Assembly: GCA_007375785.1 (NCBI GenBank)
Contig: VMEY01000040.1
Coordinates: 1 to 5,899 of the forward strand
Origin: Parcubacteria group bacterium Athens0416_74
Lineage (GTDB): Bacteria; Patescibacteriota; Minisyncoccia; Phycocordibacterales; UBA2100
Length of the DNA: 5,899 bases
Direction: 5' to 3'
The translations under genes were made by a program, and so were the position numbers. Below, one piece after another: positions 1 through 4,112 of this stretch. Under the pieces are notes generated by a model. It was given only the letters and a program-made list of their open reading frames with translations. It was not told the origin of the DNA and made no database searches. The number at the start of each line of letters is the position of its first letter. Position 1 is the first letter of the stretch.

Positions 1-511
1 TGACAGATAAGTGTGCTTCGTTGGAATTATAAGATGGAATGTGTTCGAGCAGAGAAACCAACTTGATAAAATGCTGGTTGCGGTTGTCGAAAGAGGCGTG
101 GGAAGCGGACCTGCGGACTTTGGGTGCGGGATCGCTTTCGGGTGCTTTTTCGGTTTCTGTTTCAGAAGGAGGGTTCACTTCGGACTTAGGAATGGGCACG
201 GCACGGCGGCCAAAAATAAGTCGTGTGATCTGGTAGATATCTTCAATTGTTTTTTCGTCGGCACCGCAGGCAATGGCCTGGGAGACGATATACGGACAGG
301 TGTCGATTACCTTATTGAAGATTAACTGACGTTCGTCGACTGCAAGAGCAAGCAGATCTTCGGCATCTCCCATCTGGAGTTGGGCAGCGCCCTGCTTCTT
401 TGGTGGAAGTGTGACGACAAGTGCGGGTAGAAGCCCTACTTTCTCGAGCTCATCGAGCACCATGGTAGCGATGTGCGATGTCCCGAAGAATGCGAAGTTG
501 ATACTACGCAT
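1..511 (-). CDS. Fmt-like N-terminus joined to an unrecognised sequence (partial, runs off the window edge)
   Basis: The open frame starts at ATG 511-509 and continues without a stop to the window edge (170 codons). Residues 1-41 begin MRSINFAFFGTSHIATMVLD and continue through PALVVTLPPKKQG. This is the pattern of the first Rossmann strand and the following segment of methionyl-tRNA formyltransferase, which formylates initiator Met-tRNA. In Fmt a GRG motif and later an N-H-P-S-L-L-P formyl-folate site near residue 110 should follow. Neither is present. Residues 42-105 are a helical-looking stretch I do not recognise (including TIEDIYQITRLIFGRR), then an acidic Pro/Glu/Ser linker at about 106-130. 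The start overlaps the def stop by 8 bp, so translational coupling is likely; def-fmt pairing is a known arrangement. I infer a fusion, an internal deletion or a chimeric remnant, not a functional Fmt. A divergent family that merely resembles Fmt at its start is possible. Confidence 0.6.
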   Translation of the reverse strand, partial: MRSINFAFFGTSHIATMVLDELEKVGLLPALVVTLPPKKQGAAQLQMGDAEDLLALAVDERQLIFNKVIDTCPYIVSQAIACGADEKTIEDIYQITRLIFGRRAVPIPKSEVNPPSETETEKAPESDPAPKVRRSASHASFDNRNQHFIKLVSLLEHIPSYNSNEAHLSV

Positions 512-1076
512 GGTCTTCGGGATTATCGTCATAGAGTTCGGTGGCTTTGTCGGAATAGAGGATGCCCTCAAGATGATCCATCTCGTGCTGGAATATGTGC
601 GCAAGGAAACCTGATGCACCTCGCATGAACGGCGTACCGTTTTCGTCGTATGCCCGCACCGTAGCCTTTGCGGCGCGCGGCACCATACCCCACTTGCCTC
701 GTATCGAGAGACATCCTTCGTGTTTGTCGGTGCGGCCGCGGGACATTTTGAGTAGTTCCGGATTGATATAGACCTGGTCTGGTTCGACTTCGCTCGCCAC
801 AGGGGGAAGTTCAGGTTCATCATATTCACTTCGAGGATGTTTGGGCGACTTGTCCTGAGCCTGTCTAAGGAGAGCGCGACCGGAGACGATAAAGAGGCGC
901 ACCGGCTCGCCGACCTGACATGCCGCGAGTGCCACGCCAAACTCCTCCTTCGAAAGAAGAGATTTCATTTCCGCAATGAGGCCTTGGATGCGCGTGCTCG
1001 AAATCTCCGCGAGTGGTATCTCGCGTGAACGCTCCCGCAGAGCGGGGTTCTCTCCATGGGGGAGAATGATTCGCAT
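504..1076 (-). CDS. def: Peptide deformylase with a repeat-derived insertion
   Basis: This cytoplasmic metalloenzyme removes the N-formyl group from nascent proteins. All three family motifs are visible in the 190-aa product: GVALAACQ (residues 47-54, a variant of GxGLAAxQ), EGCLS (120-124, metal ligand Cys122) and HEMDH (164-168, ligands His164 and His168, catalytic Glu165). The active site therefore looks intact. Residues about 66-100 form an extra loop between the strand LFIVSG and VYINPELL, where typical deformylases have a short turn. The loop contains LRQAQDK and VASEVEP, peptides encoded by low-complexity repeats often seen in Patescibacteria assemblies. ATG 1076 is chosen because MRIILPHGENPALR fits the family N-terminus; a TTG at 1082 would add two residues. 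There is no Shine-Dalgarno site before the start, and the gene overlaps the fmt-like gene by 8 bp. Confidence 0.95.
   Translation of the reverse strand: MRIILPHGENPALRERSREIPLAEISSTRIQGLIAEMKSLLSKEEFGVALAACQVGEPVRLFIVSGRALLRQAQDKSPKHPRSEYDEPELPPVASEVEPDQVYINPELLKMSRGRTDKHEGCLSIRGKWGMVPRAAKATVRAYDENGTPFMRGASGFLAHIFQHEMDHLEGILYSDKATELYDDNPEDHA
777..881 (-). repeat. Repeat-derived insertion inside def
   Basis: This in-frame segment encodes residues 66-100 of the deformylase. It carries two short repeat-like tracts: 849-871, whose minus strand contains CAGGCTCAGGACAAG and reads LRQAQDK, and 781-798, whose minus strand contains GCGAGCGAAGTCGAACC and reads VASEVEP. I recognise both as common dispersed tracts in candidate-phyla genomes. 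The link to that repeat family is from memory; only the sequence and the excess length relative to ordinary deformylases are directly visible. The insertion preserves the frame and does not touch the catalytic motifs. Confidence 0.6.
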
Positions 1077-1082
1077 GCTCAA

Positions 1083-1088
1083 AATATA
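1083..1088 (-). promoter_or_regulatory. Possible -10 box for def (near-leaderless)
   Basis: TATATT on the minus strand lies 6 nt before the def ATG, matching the spacing seen at other genes in this window. No good -35 is evident (TTCCCT at 17 bp spacing). def could instead be read from the promoter at 1289-1316 through the structured RNA. Confidence 0.35.
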
Positions 1089-1102
1089 GTGTTTTACCGG
1101 GC

Positions 1103-1135
1103 AAAAGGGAAGCGCCCGGCTGTGAGCCGAGCGCT
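1103..1135 (-). terminator. Terminator-like hairpin before def
   Basis: On the minus strand AGCGCTCGGCT and AGCCGGGCGCT pair as an 11-bp stem, including one G-U wobble, around a CAC loop, followed by TCCCTTTT. The U-tract is interrupted, so termination may be partial. An alternative hairpin, CCGGGC (1119-1114) with GCCCGG (1102-1097), would compete for the 3' arm. Confidence 0.5.
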
Positions 1136-1284
1136 AATTGAGGAAGGGAGCAAGAGTCGATGGTCCAACAACTCTTCCGTTTGCGAGACGGCGTGCCCTG
1201 CTAACACGTCTCCCTTCCGGCCCGGGCGGCACCAGAGTGTCATGCGCAACACTCGATGGATCTTCGCCGGGCAACGGAACCGGC
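1103..1284 (-). ncRNA. Candidate structured RNA upstream of def (unknown class)
   Basis: This gene-free, GC-rich segment folds well. Read from the minus strand, helices are CCCGG/CCGGG (1271-1267 with 1225-1221) below GAGUGU/ACACUC (1254-1249 with 1240-1235). A 9-bp helix GGAAGGGAG/CUCCCUUCC (1218-1210 with 1150-1142) encloses CGUG/CACG (1208-1205 with 1195-1192) and AAGAGUUG/CGACUCUU (1176-1169 with 1159-1152). A terminator-like hairpin follows at 1135-1111. In two helices (1170 with 1158, 1130 with 1116) the minus strand gives a U-G wobble where the plus strand would give C-A mismatches, which points to minus-strand transcription. A promoter with an extended -10 ends at 1289. It is either a free RNA of about 180 nt or the regulatory leader of def. 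I could not match it to SRP, 6S, tmRNA, RNase P or a tRNA. Ends are approximate. Confidence 0.55.
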
Positions 1285-1288
1285 CCAC

Positions 1289-1316
1289 TTTATAGCATAC
1301 GTATGCAGGTATACAA
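1289..1316 (-). promoter_or_regulatory. Promoter for the structured RNA / def leader
   Basis: On the minus strand TTGTAT (1316-1311) lies 16 bp before TATAAA (1294-1289), which carries an upstream TG (extended -10, TGCTATAAA). The predicted start is about 1282-1286. The -35 overlaps the -10 of the rightward promoter. Confidence 0.55.
1295..1306. promoter_or_regulatory. 12-bp perfect palindrome between divergent promoters
   Basis: GCATACGTATGC is self-complementary and sits in the spacers of both overlapping promoters, a position where a dimeric regulator could affect both directions. The operator role is inferred from position only. Confidence 0.4.
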
Positions 1317-1317
1317 T
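1312..1317 (+). promoter_or_regulatory. -10 box for the 1325 gene (leaderless-type)
   Basis: TACAAT ends 7 nt before ATG 1325, so the transcript would begin at or next to the start codon. There is no Shine-Dalgarno site. A weak -35, TTTATA (1289-1294), lies 17 bp upstream and is also the -10 of the opposite promoter. Confidence 0.45.
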
Positions 1318-1324
1318 CACCTAT

Positions 1325-1633
1325 ATGCAGCACATCGGTTCTAACCTGCGAAAGGCACTCAACACCTCAAAAGAGACTGAGCGTGGGGAGCTGATGCGAT
1401 ACTTTTGTGACCGCCTCAATACAACCCGTGTGCCCGATGGATTGCCGCCGGTCGCTATGGGCCGGATGGGGAAACTCCTCCAAAAGATTCCTACAAAAGA
1501 CCTCTACTACCTGAAGCGCATCTGCGACGATGCCCCGAATTTCTCTAAGAAGTTCTGGTGGGAGATTAATCCAAAGAATCATACTGAAGAAGCGAAGAAA
1601 AAATCGGCAGCAAAGTTTAAAGACTCGAGATAG
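1325..1633 (+). CDS. Small basic hypothetical protein (102 aa)
   Basis: I do not recognise this protein. It starts MQHIGSNLRKALNTSKETER and has a predicted soluble, mostly helical make-up with no signal peptide or membrane segment. The C-terminal third (about residues 72-102) is aromatic then strongly charged: FSKKFWWEINPKNH followed by a Lys/Ala/Glu-rich end. ATG 1325 is preferred because a TACAAT -10 lies 7 nt upstream; an internal ATG at 1394 is a possible shorter start. The same C-terminal tail occurs again, diverged, at 1728-1823, with the two copies differing only synonymously over 14 residues. That is good evidence that the tail is, or was, translated and selected. It is transcribed away from def and towards mreB. 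Its function is unknown; the basic tail might bind nucleic acid, but that is a guess. Confidence 0.7.
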   Translation: MQHIGSNLRKALNTSKETERGELMRYFCDRLNTTRVPDGLPPVAMGRMGKLLQKIPTKDLYYLKRICDDAPNFSKKFWWEINPKNHTEEAKKKSAAKFKDSR

Positions 1634-1654
1634 ATCCACCAGAAGGGAGGGGGT

Positions 1655-1735
1655 CGGGGAACGGGAGTTCCCCGTGTCGGAAGGCAGCGAGTCCGCCAGT
1701 AGGCGGACGAGTGTTGGAAAACCGAGGGTTTCCAA
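1655..1735. repeat. Array of three consecutive hairpins
   Basis: Three adjacent inverted repeats: CGGGGAAC/GTTCCCCG with loop GGGA (1655-1662 and 1667-1674, 8 bp); GTCCGCC/GGCGGAC with loop AGTA (1691-1697 and 1702-1708, 7 bp); and TTGGAAAACC/GGTTTCCAA with loop GAG and a single bulged A (1714-1723 and 1727-1735). None is followed by a T-run, so they do not look like terminators. The array lies exactly between the two tail copies. It resembles dispersed palindromic elements of intergenic DNA; copy number elsewhere cannot be seen here. Confidence 0.7.
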
Positions 1736-1823
1736 GTTTTTTGCGTGGGAAATAAACCCTAAGAATCATACCGAGGAGGCAAAGAAAGCATCTGAGGCGA
1801 AGTTCAAGAAATCCGACCGATAG
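1728..1823 (+). pseudogene. Second copy of the C-terminal tail of the 1325 gene, lacking its 5' part
   Basis: The frame reads VSKFFAWEINPKNHTEEAKK and ends in AKFKKSDR and TAG. It parallels the tail of the upstream gene (FSKKFWWEINPKNH...). W-E-I-N-P-K-N-H-T-E-E-A-K-K is identical in both, yet 8 of those 14 codons differ at the third base. This indicates an old paralogue kept under protein-level selection, not a recent slippage duplication. It is in a different frame from the first copy. No plausible 5' portion precedes it: the frame upstream runs open through the hairpin array. A GTG at 1674 would give a 49-aa product, but with poor support. I call it a truncated paralogue; an expressed short peptide or alternative tail is possible. 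Confidence 0.6.
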
Positions 1824-1825
1824 AG

Positions 1826-1854
1826 TTGGTCAAACGGCGAGGTGCGGATACAAT
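1826..1854 (+). promoter_or_regulatory. Promoter for mreB
   Basis: TTGGTC (1826-1831) and TACAAT (1849-1854) are separated by 17 bp. The -10 ends 10 nt before the mreB ATG, so the 5' leader would be only a few nucleotides, and there is no Shine-Dalgarno site. Confidence 0.55.
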
Positions 1855-1864
1855 ACGTCGACCT

Positions 1865-2881
1865 ATGGCGTTTACATTTTCTCCTAAACTCGGTATCGAT
1901 CTCGGCACGACGACTGTGCTCGTGTTTGTGCCGGGCAAGGGCATCGTCCTCAACGAACCGTCGGTCGTCGCGGTGTCACTCAAGGAAAACAGAATTCTCG
2001 CGGTCGGCAACGAGGCCAAGGAAATGGTCGGCCGCACGCCCGATGAAATCACGGCATACCGGCCGATGAAAGACGGCGTCATCGCGGACTATCGCGTGAC
2101 GGAAGCCATGCTCCGCTACTACATCAAAAAAGCTCTCGGCCGATGGAATCTCTTTCGTCCGGAAGTCATGATTTCCGTGCCTGCGGGTGTCACCTCCACC
2201 GAGCGTCGCGCTGTCGTAGAGGCGGCGACAAAAGCTGGTGCAAAAGAAGCGTACGTGGTGAAAGAGCCAATCCTTGCGGCAATCGGCGCGGGCATCCCGA
2301 TTCACGAGGCGCGCGGACACATGATTGTCGACATCGGCGGCGGAACGACCGACGTGGCTGTGATTTCGCTCGGAGGAATCGTTGCTTCGACATCGGTAAA
2401 GTGTGCAGGCAATCGCATCGACCGCGCAATTGCGGATTACGTAAAGAAGAATGCCAACCTCTCAATCGGTGACAAGATGGCCGAAGAAATAAAAATTCAA
2501 ATTGGCTCCGCGGTACCCGTGGAGGAAGAGCTCACGATGATGGTCAAAGGCCGCGATCATCTCACGGGGCTTCCGCGGTCGGTAGAACTTGGTACCAACG
2601 AAGTTGTTCGTGCCATAGGTAAAGAACTCCGCACGATGATACAAGCGATTAAGGACGTGCTTCAGGAGACTCCGCCGGAGCTCGCGGCCGACATCATCGA
2701 CAATGGAATCACGATGACCGGCGGCTCGTCACTTCTGCGCAATCTGCCCGAGCTCGTCTTCCGTCGCACCGGTGTGAAAGCGCGCATGGCAAAAGATGCC
2801 CCATATTGCGTGGCAAAAGGTACCGGTGAAGCGCTCAAACACCTCGAGACCTACAAGAAGGCGATTATCTCGAAGAGATAG
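1865..2881 (+). CDS. mreB: Rod-shape determining actin homologue MreB
   Basis: MreB polymerises on ATP under the cytoplasmic membrane and guides lateral cell-wall synthesis. The 338-aa product is full length for the family (about 330-350 aa). Visible actin-fold motifs are phosphate-1 IDLGTTT (residues 11-17) followed by GIVLNEPSVVAVS (26-38), a connect segment KEPILAAIGAGI (133-144), phosphate-2 DIGGGTTDVAVIS (156-168), AEEIKIQIGSA (206-216) and the adenosine-loop region TMTGGSSLLRNLPEL (283-297). ATG 1865 is chosen because MAFTFSPKLGIDLGTT gives the usual short N-terminus; an upstream TTG at 1826 would add 13 residues and overlap the promoter. mreC, mreD and rodA do not follow within the window, so the gene appears to stand alone, with its own near-leaderless promoter. 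A paralogous Mbl-type role cannot be separated by sequence alone. Confidence 0.96.
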   Translation: MAFTFSPKLGIDLGTTTVLVFVPGKGIVLNEPSVVAVSLKENRILAVGNEAKEMVGRTPDEITAYRPMKDGVIADYRVTEAMLRYYIKKALGRWNLFRPEVMISVPAGVTSTERRAVVEAATKAGAKEAYVVKEPILAAIGAGIPIHEARGHMIVDIGGGTTDVAVISLGGIVASTSVKCAGNRIDRAIADYVKKNANLSIGDKMAEEIKIQIGSAVPVEEELTMMVKGRDHLTGLPRSVELGTNEVVRAIGKELRTMIQAIKDVLQETPPELAADIIDNGITMTGGSSLLRNLPELVFRRTGVKARMAKDAPYCVAKGTGEALKHLETYKKAIISKR

Positions 2882-2891
2882 GAATATCTCT
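2866..2891. repeat. Three-arm alternating inverted repeat over the mreB stop codon
   Basis: TATCTC (2866-2871), GAGATA (2875-2880) and TATCTC (2885-2890) allow the middle arm to pair with either neighbour; the downstream hairpin extends to 7 bp with a GGAA loop (2874-2880 with 2885-2891). It covers the stop codon. No T-run follows, so it is not a typical terminator; an mRNA 3'-end stabiliser is possible. Confidence 0.45.
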
Positions 2892-2924
2892 GATGAAATG
2901 GGTGGTGGGCACTCAAAGTGTCGC

Positions 2925-2953
2925 TTGACCCATCCCATATTAGATGGTATAAT
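2925..2953 (+). promoter_or_regulatory. Near-consensus sigma-70-type promoter
   Basis: TTGACC (2925-2930), a 17-bp spacer, and TATAAT (2948-2953) preceded by TGG (extended -10). This is the strongest promoter in the window. The predicted start near 2960 gives a leader of about 46 nt for the secreted-protein gene, unlike the leaderless-type layout of its neighbours. Confidence 0.8.
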
Positions 2954-2996
2954 TGAAAGAGTGGCGGATACCATTCGGAAACCGCCTACAACGCAC

Positions 2997-3001
2997 GAGG
3001 G
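2997..3001 (+). promoter_or_regulatory. Shine-Dalgarno site for the secreted-protein gene
   Basis: GAGGG lies 4 nt before ATG 3006 and fixes this start over the longer upstream open frame beginning at 2796, which overlaps mreB and the promoter. The spacing is slightly short. Confidence 0.65.
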
Positions 3002-3005
3002 AAAA

Positions 3006-3518
3006 ATGCGTCACGGTCTGATTGCTGCAATGGTCGCAATTGTGATGGCGGGTTTTGCGCCGGCAAGTGCACAGGATGTGAAATTCGTCGGTCACGTGCA
3101 TGTCTCGGCGGCGAAGGATATCGACCTCCATGATTTGTTCTACCTCAGGGGAATCGATACGGACGACAAGCTCGCGGAAATGATTCCCGAGTCGACCATC
3201 GTCTCGGCTCCTTCGACTCGTCTCGCCGTCTATGTGGTGACTTCGAACGAGGTCTCACATAAGGTGATCGAGAGTCAGGTCCTGGGTCCGCGTACCGCCT
3301 ATGTTCCGCTCGTCGCGGTGGGCATGGCGCTTCGCAAGCCGAAGGAAGACGCCCCCGCATTCATTCGCGAGGGTGACGAGATGAATGTCTTCCTGACCGA
3401 CGAAAAGTATTCGCTCTCGGCCCACCTGGACCGTAAGACCTGGGTGGTCCTCACCCACGAGGTGGAGCGGACGTCGCGGTTTCTCAAGGGCATGCACGTC
3501 GTCGTCGTCGAAAAGTAA
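3006..3518 (+). CDS. Secreted protein of unknown function (170 aa)
   Basis: I do not recognise the family. The start MRHGLIAAMVAIVMAGFAPA is a classical Sec signal peptide: a short basic N-region, a hydrophobic core at about residues 4-17, and an ASA-QD cleavage site after residue 22. The mature part of about 148 residues has no cysteine and no lipobox, so it should be exported as a soluble protein or stay anchored only by an uncleaved signal. Predicted character is mixed alpha/beta, with beta-like stretches TRLAVYVVTS (71-80), TAYVPLVAVGMAL (97-109), KTWVVLTHEVE (144-154) and the end MHVVVVEK. The ATG is set by GAGGG and the signal peptide. It is expressed from its own strong promoter and closed by its own terminator, hence monocistronic and probably abundant. 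Neighbouring mreB offers only a loose hint of an envelope role. Confidence 0.85.
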   Translation: MRHGLIAAMVAIVMAGFAPASAQDVKFVGHVHVSAAKDIDLHDLFYLRGIDTDDKLAEMIPESTIVSAPSTRLAVYVVTSNEVSHKVIESQVLGPRTAYVPLVAVGMALRKPKEDAPAFIREGDEMNVFLTDEKYSLSAHLDRKTWVVLTHEVERTSRFLKGMHVVVVEK

Positions 3519-3545
3519 GCGACTGAGTCGACGATGAATCGATTC

Positions 3546-3587
3546 TTATGGTCGGCTGCGAACTATGCAGCCGGCCATAATCTTTAT
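3546..3587 (+). terminator. Strong intrinsic terminator between convergent genes
   Basis: TTATGGTCGGCTGC (3546-3559) and GCAGCCGGCCATAA (3567-3580) form a 14-bp stem with one T-G wobble and a 7-nt loop, followed by TCTTTAT. The T-rich side faces the rightward gene. The tract contains the stop codon of the convergent minus-strand gene. On the minus strand the stem is not followed by a T-run, so it mainly serves the plus strand. Confidence 0.85.
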
Positions 3588-4069
3588 CTACCCTGCAGCT
3601 TGGCGATATCGGCGACGAGTTTGCTGTGGTCGCGCTGAATGTCGGTGAGTTTTTGCTGGTGCACCGCCTCCACGCGCTCTTCTTCGACTTCCTCCTCCGT
3701 CATTTCTCCGACATCTTCGCTGATGTCCTCCACGTCTTCTTGAAGTTCATCCACGTCTCCCTGAATTTCGTCGATATCCTCCTGAATTTCTTCCACATCC
3801 TCCTGCATCTCGTCGATATCTCGCTCCACGCCCTCGATAGTCTCTGTCGTGTAATTCAGTGTCATCTGTATAAATATTGCGAGGTATATAGCCTCGAGAC
3901 TCACGATGGTCGTCAGCACTAAGAGCATCCGGTCAAACGCGACGAGATGTGAAAATGCCAGTGCAAAACTTCCTATGAAAAGGATGGTGTGCAAGATGAT
4001 GGAAGCTGGCGAGCCGACCCAGCGAGTGACCGTGAGTGCCGTCTTCTGTACGTTGTTGGGATGGGACAT
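3584..4069 (-). CDS. DUF1003-like two-helix membrane protein with acidic coiled coil
   Basis: The 161-aa product has two membrane segments: residues about 20-40 (SPASIILHTILFIGSFALAF) and 47-71, including VLTTIVSLEAIYLAIFIQ. The second resembles the conserved TxIVSLEAIxLxIF stretch of DUF1003 proteins, a widespread family of unknown function; a weaker resemblance to the low-affinity iron permease family was also considered. Residues 84-125 are six uninterrupted heptads of type D-(I/V)-(D/E)-E-(I/M/L)-Q-E, with hydrophobic residues spaced 3 and 4 apart: a strongly acidic coiled coil expected to oligomerise in the cytoplasm. A charged tail follows (to residue 161). ATG 4069 is chosen because a TATACT box lies 7 nt upstream; the frame extends further to 4129 but would overlap the divergent gene. 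It faces the delta'-like gene divergently and the secreted-protein gene convergently. Confidence 0.8.
   Translation of the reverse strand: MSHPNNVQKTALTVTRWVGSPASIILHTILFIGSFALAFSHLVAFDRMLLVLTTIVSLEAIYLAIFIQMTLNYTTETIEGVERDIDEMQEDVEEIQEDIDEIQGDVDELQEDVEDISEDVGEMTEEEVEEERVEAVHQQKLTDIQRDHSKLVADIAKLQGR
3695..3820 (-). repeat. Six 21-bp tandem repeats encoding coiled-coil heptads
   Basis: Codons 84-125 of the DUF1003-like gene are six in-frame 21-bp units (DIDEMQE, DVEEIQE, DIDEIQG, DVDELQE, DVEDISE, DVGEMTE). The units have diverged in sequence but keep length and register, which fits expansion by unequal recombination or slippage followed by selection for the heptad pattern. Copy number may vary between strains. 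Confidence 0.85.
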
Positions 4070-4076
4070 GGTAGCC

Positions 4077-4082
4077 AGTATA
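4077..4082 (-). promoter_or_regulatory. -10 box for the DUF1003-like gene (leaderless-type)
   Basis: TATACT on the minus strand ends exactly 7 nt before ATG 4069, with no Shine-Dalgarno site between. No convincing -35 was found; TTGAGT (4108-4103) lies 20 bp upstream. Confidence 0.5.
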
Positions 4083-4099
4083 TAACACGAGGGTCTTGA

Positions 4100-4105
4100 T
4101 ATACT
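4100..4105 (+). promoter_or_regulatory. -10 box for the delta'-frr-rseP operon (leaderless-type)
   Basis: TATACT ends exactly 7 nt before ATG 4113, the mirror image of the opposite promoter. It lies inside a small inverted repeat CTTGA/TCAAG (4095-4099 and 4105-4109). No good -35 is visible at 17 bp. Confidence 0.5.
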
Positions 4106-4112
4106 CAAGCGC

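Noticed and set aside
11..325. Plus-strand open frame of 104 codons
   Set aside because: It is opposite the fmt-like coding frame, which is open over the full 511 bp and coupled to def; no ribosome site or recognisable domain.
1190..1285. SRP (4.5S-like) RNA, because the minus strand contains GGGCCGGAAGGGAG and later AGCAG
   Set aside because: The GGAA loop would be closed by a G-G mismatch after two pairs, and AGCA does not directly follow on the 3' side as the symmetric loop of SRP RNA requires.
1266..1294. Plus-strand terminator GCCGG/CCGGC followed by CCCACTTTAT
   Set aside because: Only a 5-bp stem and a poor T-tract; it overlaps the minus-strand promoter, and the wobble pairs indicate a minus-strand RNA.
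2898..2940. Terminator after mreB (ATGGG/CCCAT and CACT/AGTG short repeats)
   Set aside because: Stems are short and interrupted, no T-run follows, and the segment overlaps the next promoter's -35.
2796..3005. Longer N-terminal extension of the secreted-protein gene starting inside mreB
   Set aside because: It would run through the near-consensus promoter at 2925-2953 and bury the signal peptide; GAGGG before ATG 3006 supports the shorter form.
3626..3922. Plus-strand hydrophobic-looking open frame
   Set aside because: It is the antisense of the acidic heptad repeats, whose complement reads as Leu/Phe/His-rich sequence by composition alone.
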